Below, piece after piece: positions 1 through 11,139 of a DNA stretch of 64,000 bases. This DNA is from Candidatus Heimdallarchaeota archaeon (GTDB lineage: Archaea > Asgardarchaeota > Heimdallarchaeia > JABLTI01). The position numbers and the translations under genes are program-made. The stretch is taken from assembly GCA_019058275.1 (NCBI GenBank), contig JAHLVW010000103.1, positions 62,001-126,000 on the forward strand, given 5' to 3'. The number at the start of each line of letters is the position of its first letter. Position 1 is the stretch's first letter. The notes beneath the pieces were generated by a model. The model made no database searches. It was not told the origin of the DNA and saw only the letters and a program-made list of their open reading frames with translations.

Positions 1-321
1 AAATCAGTTGAATTAATTGTTGATCTAGAATTTACACTTGAAATCTTAATTCTTTACATCCCAAATTATGTAGAAACTGATCAACACAAGCAAATTGCTC
101 AATTAGTCGTTGATGTAGACAATGAAATTCCAATTACTTTATTGGCTTTCTTTCCTTCTTATAAACTAATTAACAATCGCTCACCAACATTCCAAGAAAT
201 GATGACAAGTTATTATGAGCTAAAAGCTGCTGGACTGAAAAACATGCGATTAGGAAATCTTGGAGTATTCGCTAAAACAGCTGAGCAAATTGAACAGATT
301 CATTCATTGAAAAATCGTTGA
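1..321 (+). CDS. Radical SAM protein, C-terminal fragment (truncated by window start)
   Basis: Open frame from base 1 to TGA at 319-321; translation ...PITLLAFFPSYKLINNRSPTFQEMMTSYYELKAAGLKNMRLGNLGVF resembles the C-terminus of PFL-activase-like radical SAM proteins. Confidence 0.5.
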   Translation, partial: KSVELIVDLEFTLEILILYIPNYVETDQHKQIAQLVVDVDNEIPITLLAFFPSYKLINNRSPTFQEMMTSYYELKAAGLKNMRLGNLGVFAKTAEQIEQIHSLKNR

Positions 322-394
322 TATAAGTTCAAGAAAGATTTTTCATTCATATCTAATATAACTGTAAGATATGTGGAAATATTGGAGCGCTAAG

Positions 395-1492
395 ATGGAG
401 CTTTTAGCAGGTTCATCTTTTAGTAATATTATAAGATTATCTTGGTAAAACAAGTTTCGCGTCCACCCAAAATGTTGGTATAGATATTACATAGCAGTTA
501 GAGCAAGTCATTATTTCTTGCCTTTTAGATTAATAGAACGAATGAAATATAATCGAAAGATAAGAGAAACTGATATCGAACAGGATCCAATTTTCATAAT
601 AGGTCATTGGCGAACAGGAACAACATTACTACATTCTATGTTAACTAAAGATGAGAACTTTGGTTATGTTACTAATCTAGAAACTTATTATCCACATTTC
701 TTTTTATTGTTTGAAAAATTAACTCGCAGAATTATCGATTTCGCTTTACCAAAAACAAGGTCCATGGATAATGTAAAACTAAGCAGTTTTGAGACAGCAG
801 AAGAAGAATTTGCTATTGGAAGTTATGACAAATATAGTTTCTATCATCATTTCATTTTTCCAAGAAATTTTGAATTGTACTCAAAATATCTTTTCTTTGA
901 TGAATGTACACAAGAGGAAATACAACGTTGGAAAACAAGATATCAATTTTTCCTCAAAAAGATTACACTAAAACATAATGGAAAAAGATTAGTATTAAAA
1001 AAATCCCGCAAATACTCCTCGAGTAAAATACCTTCTTGAAATGTTCCCTGATGCAAAATTCATACACACATATCGAAATCCATACTTTGTTTTTTCTTCA
1101 ACGCTTAAATTATTTAGAAATCTACTACCAGTGTTTTCATTACAAAAATGGGACGATAAGCAAATACAAGATGGTTTTCTTAGAAATTTCAAAAAAATGT
1201 ATGAAATCTTTGAACGAGATAAAAAATTAATTCCAAAAGGAAACTTACTAGATGTTAAGTATGAAGATTTGATAATAGACCCATTAAAAGCATCAAAACA
1301 AACCTACAAAGAACTACTGTTAGATAATTATGAATTGCCAAAAGAAAAATTTGAGTAATACACTAAGCAGCAATCATCGTTTGTACCAAATCAACATGTG
1401 CTATCAGATGACATTATTACAAAGGTCAATGATTATTGGGATCAAATGAGGAGAGATTACAGTTACGAGCGAATGGAAGTTGAGCCTTCTTA
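395..1492 (+). pseudogene. Sulfotransferase family protein, disrupted (in-frame TAA at 446 and 1356, frameshift at A7 run ~1000)
   Basis: PIFIIGHWRTGTTLLHSML (PAPS-binding P-loop-like) and MFPDAKFIHTYRNPYFVF motifs; reading resumes in-frame after both stops and after a 1-nt shift giving LKNPANTPRVKYLLEMFPDAK. Confidence 0.8.
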
Positions 1493-1531
1493 GAATGATT
1501 TATTAAATTCGTATAAAAAATATATTAGCTG

Positions 1532-2398
1532 GTGTCCTTTTTGCAAGTTACTATTATTAATGTCTATAATGATATTGTTCCAGAAGGTTCTGAATTTATT
1601 GCAGATCATGGAGTAGCATTCTATATTGAAACACCAGAAAAAACAATTCTTTTTGATACGGGAGCTAAGGGTAATATTCTACTTCATAATATGAAAGCTC
1701 TTGATCTTGATCCTGATGCTATCGAAACAATCGTCCTTTCGCATGGCCACTGGGATCATTCCGGAGGGATAATAGGTTTACTGAAAGAGAGAACTAAAGA
1801 TACTCCCATAACTGTAATTGCCCATCCAACAATAATGGAACTAAAGGGAATTGTTAGAAAAAAGGATAATAAAAATATTTTATATGAGTTTCCAAAAATA
1901 CCACAATCACTACAAAAAAGAATTATTTTCAAATATACAAAAGAACCAGTTTCCATAACAGAAAAACTAGCTACTTTAGGTGAAATGCGCAACCGTCCTC
2001 ATAAAGATGGAACAGAACCACGATTAATACATGAAGTTAATGGAAAAATAGAGAATGATTCAATGATGGATGACCTATCACTTGTGCTAGAAACGAAGAA
2101 TGGTTTAGTTTTAATTTGTGGCTGTTGTCATGCTGGGTTGTTAAACACATTATCTCGAGTAAGTGCTTTATATGAAAACAAGAACATCCACACAATAATA
2201 GGTGGAACACATATGCTACGATTTAATCACGAGGAAGTAGATTTTGTAGCAGAAAATCTGAAAAAGCATTATGGATGTCCTAAGCTTTTCCTTAACCACT
2301 GTACTGGGATTAATACAACCGATCACCTACTAACTCATTTCAATAATGAAATTGTTAACACATGCTTAGTAGGAAAGAAGTTTACCTTTGAATGTTAA
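1532..2398 (+). CDS. MBL-fold metallohydrolase (COG1237-like)
   Basis: ORF 288 aa; LSHGHWDHSGG and ICGCCHAGLLNTL / GGTHML motifs. Confidence 0.85.
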   Translation: MSFLQVTIINVYNDIVPEGSEFIADHGVAFYIETPEKTILFDTGAKGNILLHNMKALDLDPDAIETIVLSHGHWDHSGGIIGLLKERTKDTPITVIAHPTIMELKGIVRKKDNKNILYEFPKIPQSLQKRIIFKYTKEPVSITEKLATLGEMRNRPHKDGTEPRLIHEVNGKIENDSMMDDLSLVLETKNGLVLICGCCHAGLLNTLSRVSALYENKNIHTIIGGTHMLRFNHEEVDFVAENLKKHYGCPKLFLNHCTGINTTDHLLTHFNNEIVNTCLVGKKFTFEC

Positions 2399-2410
2399 GC
2401 TTTAGAGAAT

Positions 2411-3070
2411 TTATTTTCCCTTTTTCAAAATCTTAAACCAATCAGGATATTCAGGTATACCTTTTTGTTCGAAGTTGTAATCCCAGATAATGAAACAATC
2501 TTTTTTCTCTTTAAGCTGCTCAAAACCTACATCTTCAAAGATTCTCTTAATTGCTTCATTTCTATCTGTTTGGATATACTTTCCTTGTGCAGGTCGAGAA
2601 ACGATAGGGTAATCCATAGTAACATAATTAGCATTAAAGTGCTTTCTTACTTCACTAATTGCAGTCTCAAGACGACTTCTAATTTCTGTTAATTGTTGTT
2701 CTTGCATATCGAAAGTTGATTAGCTTTTTTGAATGTCTCCAATATAGCTTCTAATGTTCTGAGCATCACTAATAACTATAACATCTGGTTTAAAGGAATA
2801 AATACCACCTTTAAGATCAGTTAATGCTAAGAAGGGATCTGATGATTCACCATTATCAAAGGTATGATAACAAATTGCACCATTAGCTTCCAAGAATTCT
2901 TTCACAAAAGATAGCTCACAACCACCTACAAAACCAATCTTGAGAACCTTAAGAAATTCTTGTTCATCATCTGTAAGTTTTGTTGCAATATTGATTGGAC
3001 GAGATGCTTTCTTCGTTTCCTCAGTTAAACATATAAAGACTGTTTTTCTATATTTCCTATCTGTGAGCAT
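2411..3070 (-). pseudogene. Unknown protein (possibly SGNH/FkbH-like), split by an in-frame TAA at 2720-2722
   Basis: ORFs 2720..3070 and 2411..2707 share one frame: ...SYIGDIQKS*STFDMQEQQLTEIRSR... Confidence 0.45.
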
Positions 3071-3111
3071 ACGTCAAAATATTTTGAATAGTCTCCCTTT
3101 AGCCAATGTTT

Positions 3112-4017
3112 CTAAAACCACCAATCTGCATGAATTAATATTTGGACAACATCACCTTTTTTGGCTTTATCAAGTTCTTCAAATAAATGATGACCATATC
3201 GTCTTGTGAAATCATATCCTCCTGCATCTGAGAGATACATATCACGTTTCATATCATATGCTGAATAGACATTTAATTCCTTTTGATTTAACAATGACCA
3301 GATATCTCGATTTTTATATTTATCTCCATGTGCAGCAACAACTGCAATTGGAACGATTTCTCTTAGTTCAGCTAACTCTTGAGTAAACAGTTGAATTGCT
3401 TGCTCTTTGTTACCTTTCGTTTGAGCTAACACCTCATAGTGATATCCAATCTCATAACCTTCAGCGTTCAATTGTTTAATAAGAGGTAGAGCTTTTTCAA
3501 AAGAGTATTTTTCGGAATGAAGTCTAATCATTGAAGTTGATTTTATACCCTTTTCCTTCTCTATTTCAATCATTTTAGAAAATCTTCTCAAAGAAAGATC
3601 GATATCATGTCTAATGAAAACATTGACCATTTCTGGATTAATCTTTTTATGAACAAAATAATCAGATAGGATTTTCACTGAATATTTATCATCTTTCAAT
3701 TTGTCAAGAAATTCAACATAAACCTTCAGTCTATATCCCTTAATCCATTTAATGCTTAAATAAACTAACAATATGGCTATAAGCATTCCAAATACTAAAG
3801 GAAAAATCCAACCCAGAAAATCCAACCATAAAATTGTGCATGTAATTATTGCTATATAACCTACAACAGCAAGTAAAGGATAAAATGGTAGTAAATCGAA
3901 AAGAATTGTAGCATATCTTTTAGTTTTCCAAATTGAGAAGAAAGAAAATAACCAAAGAACCACTGATAGACAGATAATTATAAGGTAGATTATCCAAATA
4001 TCCATGTTTCTTTCCAA
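3112..4017 (-). CDS. Membrane-anchored polysaccharide deacetylase-like protein
   Basis: N-terminal TM segments, then VFIRHDIDLSLRRF ... EIGYHYEV ... VQILIHADWWF. Confidence 0.6.
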   Translation of the reverse strand: MERNMDIWIIYLIIICLSVVLWLFSFFSIWKTKRYATILFDLLPFYPLLAVVGYIAIITCTILWLDFLGWIFPLVFGMLIAILLVYLSIKWIKGYRLKVYVEFLDKLKDDKYSVKILSDYFVHKKINPEMVNVFIRHDIDLSLRRFSKMIEIEKEKGIKSTSMIRLHSEKYSFEKALPLIKQLNAEGYEIGYHYEVLAQTKGNKEQAIQLFTQELAELREIVPIAVVAAHGDKYKNRDIWSLLNQKELNVYSAYDMKRDMYLSDAGGYDFTRRYGHHLFEELDKAKKGDVVQILIHADWWF

Positions 4018-4293
4018 CCTAGAATTCTTTTGACTAATTTTCTATGTTTGTTCTTAAAATTCATATCATATATTTGTTTTACCTTAATAGAGTCATTATT
4101 ACAATATAGAAAGCAAAGGTAAAATATCAACTACAACCTATTTTTATATATGTTCTCAGAAAATACTTGGCCAATACAAAAAGGTAGAAATGGCTTGCTT
4201 GTTTGACGATTAAATAAAATTCTTGCCATTATCCAAGATAGAATTCAAATTATACCTGGGGAAAATAGAGAGATACCATTTGTTTGGAGTGTA

Positions 4294-4716
4294 ATGAACA
4301 TGTATTCGACAATGCAATTAGCAAAACTAATAGCTCTAAAGAGAGGATTAGATCCAGAATTAGCTGCTTTAACATGTGCGTTTCATGACATCTTTACACT
4401 ACAAACAGGAAATCATACTGATCATGGAATTAAAGCTGAGAAAATTATAAGGGAAATTATTGAAGAATATAATAAAAAACATCAAGAGAGTCTACCAGTA
4501 ATAACTGAAAAGGAGATTTCTTTAATCATAAAAACCGTTGCAATACACAGTGATATAACAACAACAACAGAGAATCCCTATGAAGAACTACTAAAAGATG
4601 TTGATAGTATAGATAGTTTTCTACACTGAATGATACCCGGAAGAACATCTGGTAGAATTCCAAGAGCAAATGGAATACTAGAAGCGCTAAACATAAAATT
4701 CGAAGTTATAAAATAA
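4294..4716 (+). pseudogene. HD-domain phosphohydrolase-like protein with in-frame TGA at 4627-4629
   Basis: TCAFHDIFTLQTGNHTDHGIKAEKI ... LLKDVDSIDSFLH*MIPGRTSGRIPRANGILEALNIKFEVIK*. Confidence 0.6.
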
Positions 4717-4789
4717 TAAATAAACTAACTTTACTATTTATATCATAAGTAACATATTCCTAATGAGAATAGGATAGGAGATTCATTTC

Positions 4790-6115
4790 TTGAAGAAGAA
4801 AAGAACACTATTTAGCTTTTTGGTATTGAGCTTACTTGCTCTGCCAGTCATCACAAACTTTGAACCTGAAACTGAATCTTACCCCAGTGCATATCCAGGA
4901 GGTTTACATTCATTCTTGATTTGGGATGCACTAATGTTACTATATTATGATAGCATCAATGGCTCTTCCTATTATGATATTTGTAGAGATGAGATTGTTG
5001 ATTTTTCGACTAAATACTATGATGACATGTATCGAGCTCAAGATGATTATGATGCCAATCTACTATTACAATGGGGTCATTACTGGGATCCATATGATAG
5101 AGAGGGTTTTTCAGGCAATGTTGGTGCTCCCCAGCATGCTCAAGATTATTTTGAAGAAGCAGTGAAATATTATCTTGGACAAGATGGTTACACTGTGGAT
5201 AAAAATGAAGCCTATTATAACTTAGGTTATGCCATCCATCTTATGCAAGACCTAACAGTTCCACATCATGCTCAAAATAATCCCTTAGGTAAACACACTG
5301 ACTATGAAACATTTTGCTTCAGTCAATATGTTTATAGGAATTTTACCAAACCTCAAAACGGAATTTACACCCCTCCAAGAGATTGGAATGGACGAGTAAA
5401 TGCAAAAGGGTGGGTGCATGAAGCAGCGAAAATTAGTGCTCGATATCACAGAACAATAGAAAATAATCACTATGATTTTGATACTTGGTTGGAAATTTCC
5501 CAAATATTAATGGAAAAAGCAATTCAATTTACTGCTGGATTCATCTTTCATTTTTGGCAATTAGTTCAAAATATTGATTTTGATAATGATACACTTACAG
5601 CAGACGTTGAAAATCAATATAGTATAGATTATACAAATAACGACACTGATGGAGACAAAATTACCGATCCAGAAGAGATTGTTGTAGGAGCTGATGGTTA
5701 CATAACAAATCCTCGTAAAGTAGACTCAGATGGAGATAGTTATGATGACTATTCAGAAATATATATTCATCATACTGATCCGACGGATCCTCTAGATAGT
5801 ATCTTTTACAGCGTTCCTCACTTTTGTCCTTATTTTAGAGCTTTAAGTGATGGTATTTACCGTCTTACATTTAGTTGGAGTCAACCCAATAATTTTCTAG
5901 ATGGTTGGTACTTCAAAGTCTTTGTATTGAATGGAAATACTGAATCATATATTTACATGGGCTCTGTTCGAACCTTTGACTATAATCCTCCTGATGCATC
6001 GACATTCTATTCTTACCGTTTATATTGTTATAAAACAGCAGATAACAGGGGAATATACTCTCAATGGTCTTGTGATATATTTTATGGAAATGCAGAAGAG
6101 AGGGTTCCAGGTTAG
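4790..6115 (+). CDS. Secreted zinc-dependent phospholipase C-like protein with Ca-binding (TSP3-like) repeats
   Basis: Signal peptide; YAIHLMQDLTVPHHAQN; DNDTDGDKITDPEE / DSDGDSYDDYSE acidic repeats. Confidence 0.7.
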   Translation: MKKKRTLFSFLVLSLLALPVITNFEPETESYPSAYPGGLHSFLIWDALMLLYYDSINGSSYYDICRDEIVDFSTKYYDDMYRAQDDYDANLLLQWGHYWDPYDREGFSGNVGAPQHAQDYFEEAVKYYLGQDGYTVDKNEAYYNLGYAIHLMQDLTVPHHAQNNPLGKHTDYETFCFSQYVYRNFTKPQNGIYTPPRDWNGRVNAKGWVHEAAKISARYHRTIENNHYDFDTWLEISQILMEKAIQFTAGFIFHFWQLVQNIDFDNDTLTADVENQYSIDYTNNDTDGDKITDPEEIVVGADGYITNPRKVDSDGDSYDDYSEIYIHHTDPTDPLDSIFYSVPHFCPYFRALSDGIYRLTFSWSQPNNFLDGWYFKVFVLNGNTESYIYMGSVRTFDYNPPDASTFYSYRLYCYKTADNRGIYSQWSCDIFYGNAEERVPG

Positions 6116-6185
6116 AAGTAGCTTTATTCGAGTTATTTCTTGATTTAACATTTATTTTATAATTTAGAAGAGCTTAGAAAATCTT

Positions 6186-6944
6186 ATGACCAAAAAGGAA
6201 ACTATCCAATTCTATCAAGAATTATCAACTAATGCTTGGCCACCAAAAAGTAGCATCCTATTGAGTGGTTGGATATTAAGAATATCTGAAGGGATTACAA
6301 AAAGGGCTAATAGTGTTCTTCCTTTATCCTATTTTGGTGAAAATCTCTTAGTAGATATTGAGCAGGTTGAGAAGCTCTTTCAAGAGACTGACTTACCAAT
6401 TATCTTTCAGCTCTCTGATTATTTTGAACCAAAGAACTTACTGGAACAGCTTCTCGAGTTAAACTATGAAATAATTGATGAATCATTACTGATGATAGCT
6501 GAGATTGAGAAGATTAATGAAATTTCGTTAAATAAATCGTTTCTATATAGTCATATTATAGAGGAATCTACATCATGGTTTGATGCTTATAGTATGTTAA
6601 CCAAATGTTCACCTGAACGAATGATAGGTAATAAAGCAATAATTGATAGAATTAAGTTTCCAAAAGGGTTTTTCTTTGCAAAACACAATGATCAAATTGT
6701 AGGTATAGCATTAGCTGTAATCGAACGTGAGAATATTGGATCATATGATATGATAGTTCATTCTGATTATCGACGACAAGAGATTGCGCAATCACTAATC
6801 AAGAAAATTTTTGATTGGGGGAAGGAACTGTATGTAAAAGGAGCTTACCTACAAGTACAAGGTGATAATTCCGGAGCAATTTCCCTTTATAAAAAAGTTG
6901 GCTACAAAGAATGCTATCGCTACCGTTATCTCATTAAAAGATAG
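6186..6944 (+). CDS. GNAT family N-acetyltransferase
   Basis: VHSDYRRQEIAQSLIKKIFDWGKE ... GAISLYKKVGYKECYRYRYLIK. Confidence 0.85.
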   Translation: MTKKETIQFYQELSTNAWPPKSSILLSGWILRISEGITKRANSVLPLSYFGENLLVDIEQVEKLFQETDLPIIFQLSDYFEPKNLLEQLLELNYEIIDESLLMIAEIEKINEISLNKSFLYSHIIEESTSWFDAYSMLTKCSPERMIGNKAIIDRIKFPKGFFFAKHNDQIVGIALAVIERENIGSYDMIVHSDYRRQEIAQSLIKKIFDWGKELYVKGAYLQVQGDNSGAISLYKKVGYKECYRYRYLIKR

Positions 6945-7023
6945 GAAAAGATTATGTATCTACATCTATTTTGATATTATAGGAATATAATAACTAAAAA
7001 AACTAATTCAAAGTGCTTTCCAA

Positions 7024-7383
7024 ATGAATGATGTTAAGGATTATTATGTTCAATTAGGTGTGGCACACCGAATTCCTATAGCATTCGAAAGATTCTGTGA
7101 CAAGACTTATTCTCTTGAAAAATTGTTTCCAGAAGGAATTGATGACTCATCTGAGGATTACAAAATAAAAGTAGTTTTTAATGTTCTAAACGAACAGAAA
7201 GAAAAAGTTGCTACTTTTCAACCTGATGGGAAATATGAATATTTTAGTGATTCCTTTAAGCCAATTTTCGATAAAATTGTAGAAGAACTTGGATATGCAG
7301 CTTATCGTGCTCTAAAAGCTCAAGAAGAACTTGATAAGAAAATCTTAGAAAGATTTGATGATGATTTATATCTTGATGGTTGA
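7024..7383 (+). CDS. Hypothetical protein
   Basis: ORF 119 aa, codon usage matches neighbours. Confidence 0.6.
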   Translation: MNDVKDYYVQLGVAHRIPIAFERFCDKTYSLEKLFPEGIDDSSEDYKIKVVFNVLNEQKEKVATFQPDGKYEYFSDSFKPIFDKIVEELGYAAYRALKAQEELDKKILERFDDDLYLDG

Positions 7384-7437
7384 CAAATTTTTTTTAATAT
7401 CTTATCTAAACACTAAGACCACGAATTATGTTTTTAT

Positions 7438-8388
7438 ATGTGGTTATCCAATAATTGGTTAATTGCTATCTATGAGTCATTCAAAGACTCTGTATCTATA
7501 ACAACTATAACAGTGATGAAAATGAGTAAGGTAACTATTTTAATAGATGGGGGTAGTGGTCTCACAAACGAGATCATTAAGAAATATAATATCACTATCA
7601 TTCCCTATAGAATTATTTTTGGTGATGATATCTACTATACCTTTGGGAATGATAATACGACAATTACTAGAGATGCATTTTATAAAAGATTAGCTAATTG
7701 TAGCAAAGATGATTTGCCACATACTTCTGTTCCTTCACCAGGACACTTTCATAAAGGTTATACAAAAGCATTAGAAAAATCTGATTCTGTGTTAGCTATT
7801 TTACTTTCAAAAGAACAGTCTGGAACAGTAGAAAGTGCTCAAAGAGTAAAGGATAACCAGTTTCCTGACAAGGACATAACTATTTTCGATTCAAATCAAA
7901 TCATGTCTGGAATTGGCGTTCAAGCTTTGCATGCAGCAAAATTAGATCATGAAGGAAAAAGCAAAGAGGAAATAATCTCTAGTTTGAAAGAGTTGAGACC
8001 AAAAGTTCGAACTATTTTTGTATTTCAGAATCTACAATACTTGTACTTACAAGGAAGAATTGGTCATGCAAAGAAGCTTATGGCTACAGCATTAAACATG
8101 AATCCTGTTTTACATGTTAATAATGGAGTGATTGATCCTTTAGGTGTGTTGACTAAGGGCAAGCTTTTAAATCAATTGAAAAAATATGCTGTTAAAGCTG
8201 TAGCAAATACTGAAACAGAAGACCTGTTTTTCTGGCATACAAGAAATGATGAGATTGCTCATGAAATCTATGAAGCAATGAAGAATGCAAACACAAAGGG
8301 AATAAATATCCACTTTCAAGAAGCAAGCCCATTACCTGCTGTGTATGGAGGTCCAAATGCATTATCGATTTCTTACATTGGAGATTAG
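7438..8388 (+). CDS. DegV family protein (true start probably ~7525, MSKVTILIDGGSGL; C-terminus cut by TAG)
   Basis: DGGSGLTNEIIKKYNITIIPYRIIFG, TSVPSPGHF, QLKKY; paralogous to 13843..14751. Confidence 0.85.
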   Translation: MWLSNNWLIAIYESFKDSVSITTITVMKMSKVTILIDGGSGLTNEIIKKYNITIIPYRIIFGDDIYYTFGNDNTTITRDAFYKRLANCSKDDLPHTSVPSPGHFHKGYTKALEKSDSVLAILLSKEQSGTVESAQRVKDNQFPDKDITIFDSNQIMSGIGVQALHAAKLDHEGKSKEEIISSLKELRPKVRTIFVFQNLQYLYLQGRIGHAKKLMATALNMNPVLHVNNGVIDPLGVLTKGKLLNQLKKYAVKAVANTETEDLFFWHTRNDEIAHEIYEAMKNANTKGINIHFQEASPLPAVYGGPNALSISYIGD

Positions 8389-8581
8389 GATAAAAGCTGG
8401 CTAATGAATTCATAATTGAAATGGAATTCCTTCAACTAGGAATTCCAGCTAATATTTTTTCACTAAAAAGCTCAAAAAACGCTTCTCTGCATAAAGAGAA
8501 AGTATTATCAATTGTAAAATCAGAGGGAGTATTCGAATAGCTATAAAGGGGTTATATTATAATTCCTTTTTAGTTCTTTAA

Positions 8582-9406
8582 TTGAAGATGGTTTATATGT
8601 CAGAATCAAATAGCAATGATCTTACTATTCATGAAATCACAATTACAAAAGACATTACATTATCCTATTACTTTTCCAAAGGAACAACTGATTTCACCAT
8701 AGTATTGATACATGGTTTAGGTGCAACTAAAGAAGATTTCTTATCAATTTTTAATTATGAGGAGTTAAGTACTTATAATATTCTCTTTGCTGATCTTGTT
8801 GGTTATGGTAATTCAACCAAACCATCAGATTTTTCCTATAAGATGGATGATCAAGCTGAAATACTATACGAGTTATTGAAGAAACTCAAGATTGAGGGAG
8901 AAATAGTCATCCTTGCTCATTCGATGGGTGGACCAATCAGCATTGAATTAGCTAATCTTTTAGGGGATCGAGTTGCTGGAATGATTTATGCTGAAGGTAA
9001 CCTTGATGAAGGAGATTGCTTCTTTTCAAAACAAATCGTTACTCGTTATACATTAGATGAATGGATCAGTAATGGATTTAATGAGATTTTAACTAAGCTT
9101 CAGGAAGATCCTGCATCCACAAGTTATGCGGAATCTTTTGCTAAAGCTGAAGTACATGCTATCTACAAATCTTCTGAAGATCTATATCAAATATCGATTG
9201 CTAATTTACTCGAGAAGAAATTAAAGCAATTGTCAGTACCTGTATTAGCAATTTTTGGTGAGAAAAATAAAGGACGATTTTCATCAGAAAGTAAGTTAGC
9301 TGCCGAATTTCCTGTATGTTATATATCTGAAGCAGAACATGCTATGATGTATGATAATCCAGATGACTTTTATCAAGCAATCATTGATTTTTTAAAACAA
9401 TTCTGA
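8582..9406 (+). CDS. Alpha/beta hydrolase
   Basis: VLIHGLGATKEDF, LAHSMGGPISIELA, AEHAMMYDNP. Confidence 0.88.
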   Translation: MKMVYMSESNSNDLTIHEITITKDITLSYYFSKGTTDFTIVLIHGLGATKEDFLSIFNYEELSTYNILFADLVGYGNSTKPSDFSYKMDDQAEILYELLKKLKIEGEIVILAHSMGGPISIELANLLGDRVAGMIYAEGNLDEGDCFFSKQIVTRYTLDEWISNGFNEILTKLQEDPASTSYAESFAKAEVHAIYKSSEDLYQISIANLLEKKLKQLSVPVLAIFGEKNKGRFSSESKLAAEFPVCYISEAEHAMMYDNPDDFYQAIIDFLKQF

Positions 9407-9573
9407 AAAATAACCATATAATCTAGTAAATCCCTCCGCAAGTATTGGTGATTTCTGAAGGTCTGACCCATCGACAAAATCAGTGTGATGAGAACTTTAA
9501 AAATGAAACGTAGAACTGTAAGAATTGCAATTTCACAATTCTAATTCAAGGGATTGAATTTGCAAATCTTAAA

Positions 9574-9591
9574 TATGGTACTTGTACCATA
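9574..9591. promoter_or_regulatory. Perfect 8-bp inverted repeat TATGGTAC-TT-GTACCATA, possible operator
   Basis: Read directly; 85 bp upstream of the response regulator ORF. Confidence 0.35.
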
Positions 9592-9676
9592 AGTTAATTG
9601 GGTTGAAATTAGAGATAACCAGCTCCGAGGTTAAAAAATTCACTCAACTTAAGACAGAGGGCAAAGTTGAATTAAA

Positions 9677-10060
9677 ATGGCTACAAAAGAAGCTAAAAAA
9701 TTAAAAATAATGATAGTCGAAGATGATCCACTAATTAGACAACTCTATGAAGAAATTCTTAACCAGAAGGGTTATCGAGTAATTTGTGTTGCATCAGATG
9801 GAGAAAAAGCAATCGAATTATATCATGAACTACCAGAAAAACCTGATCTAATTATTCTTGATTTTCGTATGCCAAAGAAAAATGGTGCTGAGGTTTCGCA
9901 AGAGATTCTTGCATATAACTCAACGACTAATATTTTAATGATAAGTGGTGATCCACTTTTTGACAGAAAAGCTGTTATTAGTCGAGGAGTTAATGTCATG
10001 CAAAAACCAGTGAACATAACTCAATTACTAAATGAAATAAGTGCTATTGGTGGTTATTAG
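9677..10060 (+). CDS. Response regulator receiver-domain protein
   Basis: IMIVEDDPLIRQLYEEIL ... DLIILDFRMPKKNG ... ILMISGD ... MQKPVNI. Confidence 0.9.
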   Translation: MATKEAKKLKIMIVEDDPLIRQLYEEILNQKGYRVICVASDGEKAIELYHELPEKPDLIILDFRMPKKNGAEVSQEILAYNSTTNILMISGDPLFDRKAVISRGVNVMQKPVNITQLLNEISAIGGY

Positions 10061-10125
10061 GGAATTTAACTTGTGGATTGTTTTATTGGTGCAAAAGATA
10101 ATAGGGATAAAAGAAGGCTAGTAGG

Positions 10126-10659
10126 TTATGAACTAGCTTTATCAATAATATTCTTAGTCCATGTTTTAGCTTTCTGAACATATGACTCAGTGTCATTTTT
10201 TAAGGGTTCAATGAATTTCACATCACCAAGAATCTCATTACCTTCGAGGTGTTTTTTCATTTCTTCAATAATTGAATCACAACTGCCAGCACAACAACAG
10301 AATAATCCTATCTTTTTATTTTTGATTTTGGCTGATTTTAAGAATGCTCGTGTTGCAGGATTTAAATTCCAAGCCCATACAGGAGTTCCAATAAAAATCA
10401 AATCGTAATCATCTATGCTGATATCACTTTGTTTTAATTTCGGAACTCTTTTGGTCATCGATTCAAATCCTCCCCTAAAATATAACATAAAACCTTTTGA
10501 CTTGATGTCTTTCTCTCTCTGGATTTCAAAAATATCTGCTTTAGCTTCATCTGCTATTTTTTCAGCCATATATTTAGTATTACCTGTTTTTGAATAATAA
10601 ATCACAAGTGTTTTCATTTTTGACTGCCACTTTTGTTTTAAACCTATTTGGAAAATCAT
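10126..10659 (-). CDS. Flavodoxin family protein
   Basis: LVIYYSKTGNTKYMAEKIA ... LIFIGTPVWAWNLNPATRAFL. Confidence 0.9.
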   Translation of the reverse strand: MIFQIGLKQKWQSKMKTLVIYYSKTGNTKYMAEKIADEAKADIFEIQREKDIKSKGFMLYFRGGFESMTKRVPKLKQSDISIDDYDLIFIGTPVWAWNLNPATRAFLKSAKIKNKKIGLFCCCAGSCDSIIEEMKKHLEGNEILGDVKFIEPLKNDTESYVQKAKTWTKNIIDKASS

Positions 10660-10743
10660 AGAATATAAATTATAACTTCGGAAATTTTTATTATTGAATT
10701 TACTATTCTTTTCTAACTAATATAGAAAATTGGAGAATATATA

Positions 10744-11055
10744 GTGCATGGTATAGATAGTGTTTTCTTGGAATTACCCTGGACGAATCATGCATTTGAC
10801 ATTGTGAAAAATGGACTTGGAAGACAATTGATATTCCAATATATGAGTCAATTCCTTGTCTGGGCTTTAACTAAAAGAACAATAGATGAAATAGAACAGC
10901 TGGTTGAAGAACAAAATCTGAAAGATGTTTTCTCAAAAGAGAAACTGCGACTTCTAACAGAGATTAAGAAAGGTAAATCAAATGAGGATTTAAAACAAAT
11001 TTTTATTAACATAGCAGAACTTTCAACAAAATATCAATCTGGAAAGAAATTATGA
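10744..11055 (+). pseudogene. Truncated alpha/beta hydrolase, C-terminal duplicate of 11140..12609
   Basis: SVFLELPWTNHAFDIVKNGLGRQLIFQYMSQFLVWALTK vs SVMLDLPWANHGFDTVLNGPGGQLALKYLSQFLVWVLTK. Confidence 0.75.
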
Positions 11056-11139
11056 AATCTACTCATCAATAGAATTAGTGTTAAAGTTAATATTTACAAA
11101 ATTGCAAAGTATAGAAGAGAGCAAGTAGGGATAAAATCA

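Noticed and set aside
8422-8447. 10-bp inverted repeat TGGAATTCCT-TCAACT-AGGAATTCCA followed by a T-run
   Set aside because: Could be a terminator after DegV, but lies in a short open frame (MEFLQLGIPANIFSLKSS...) and cannot be decided by eye.
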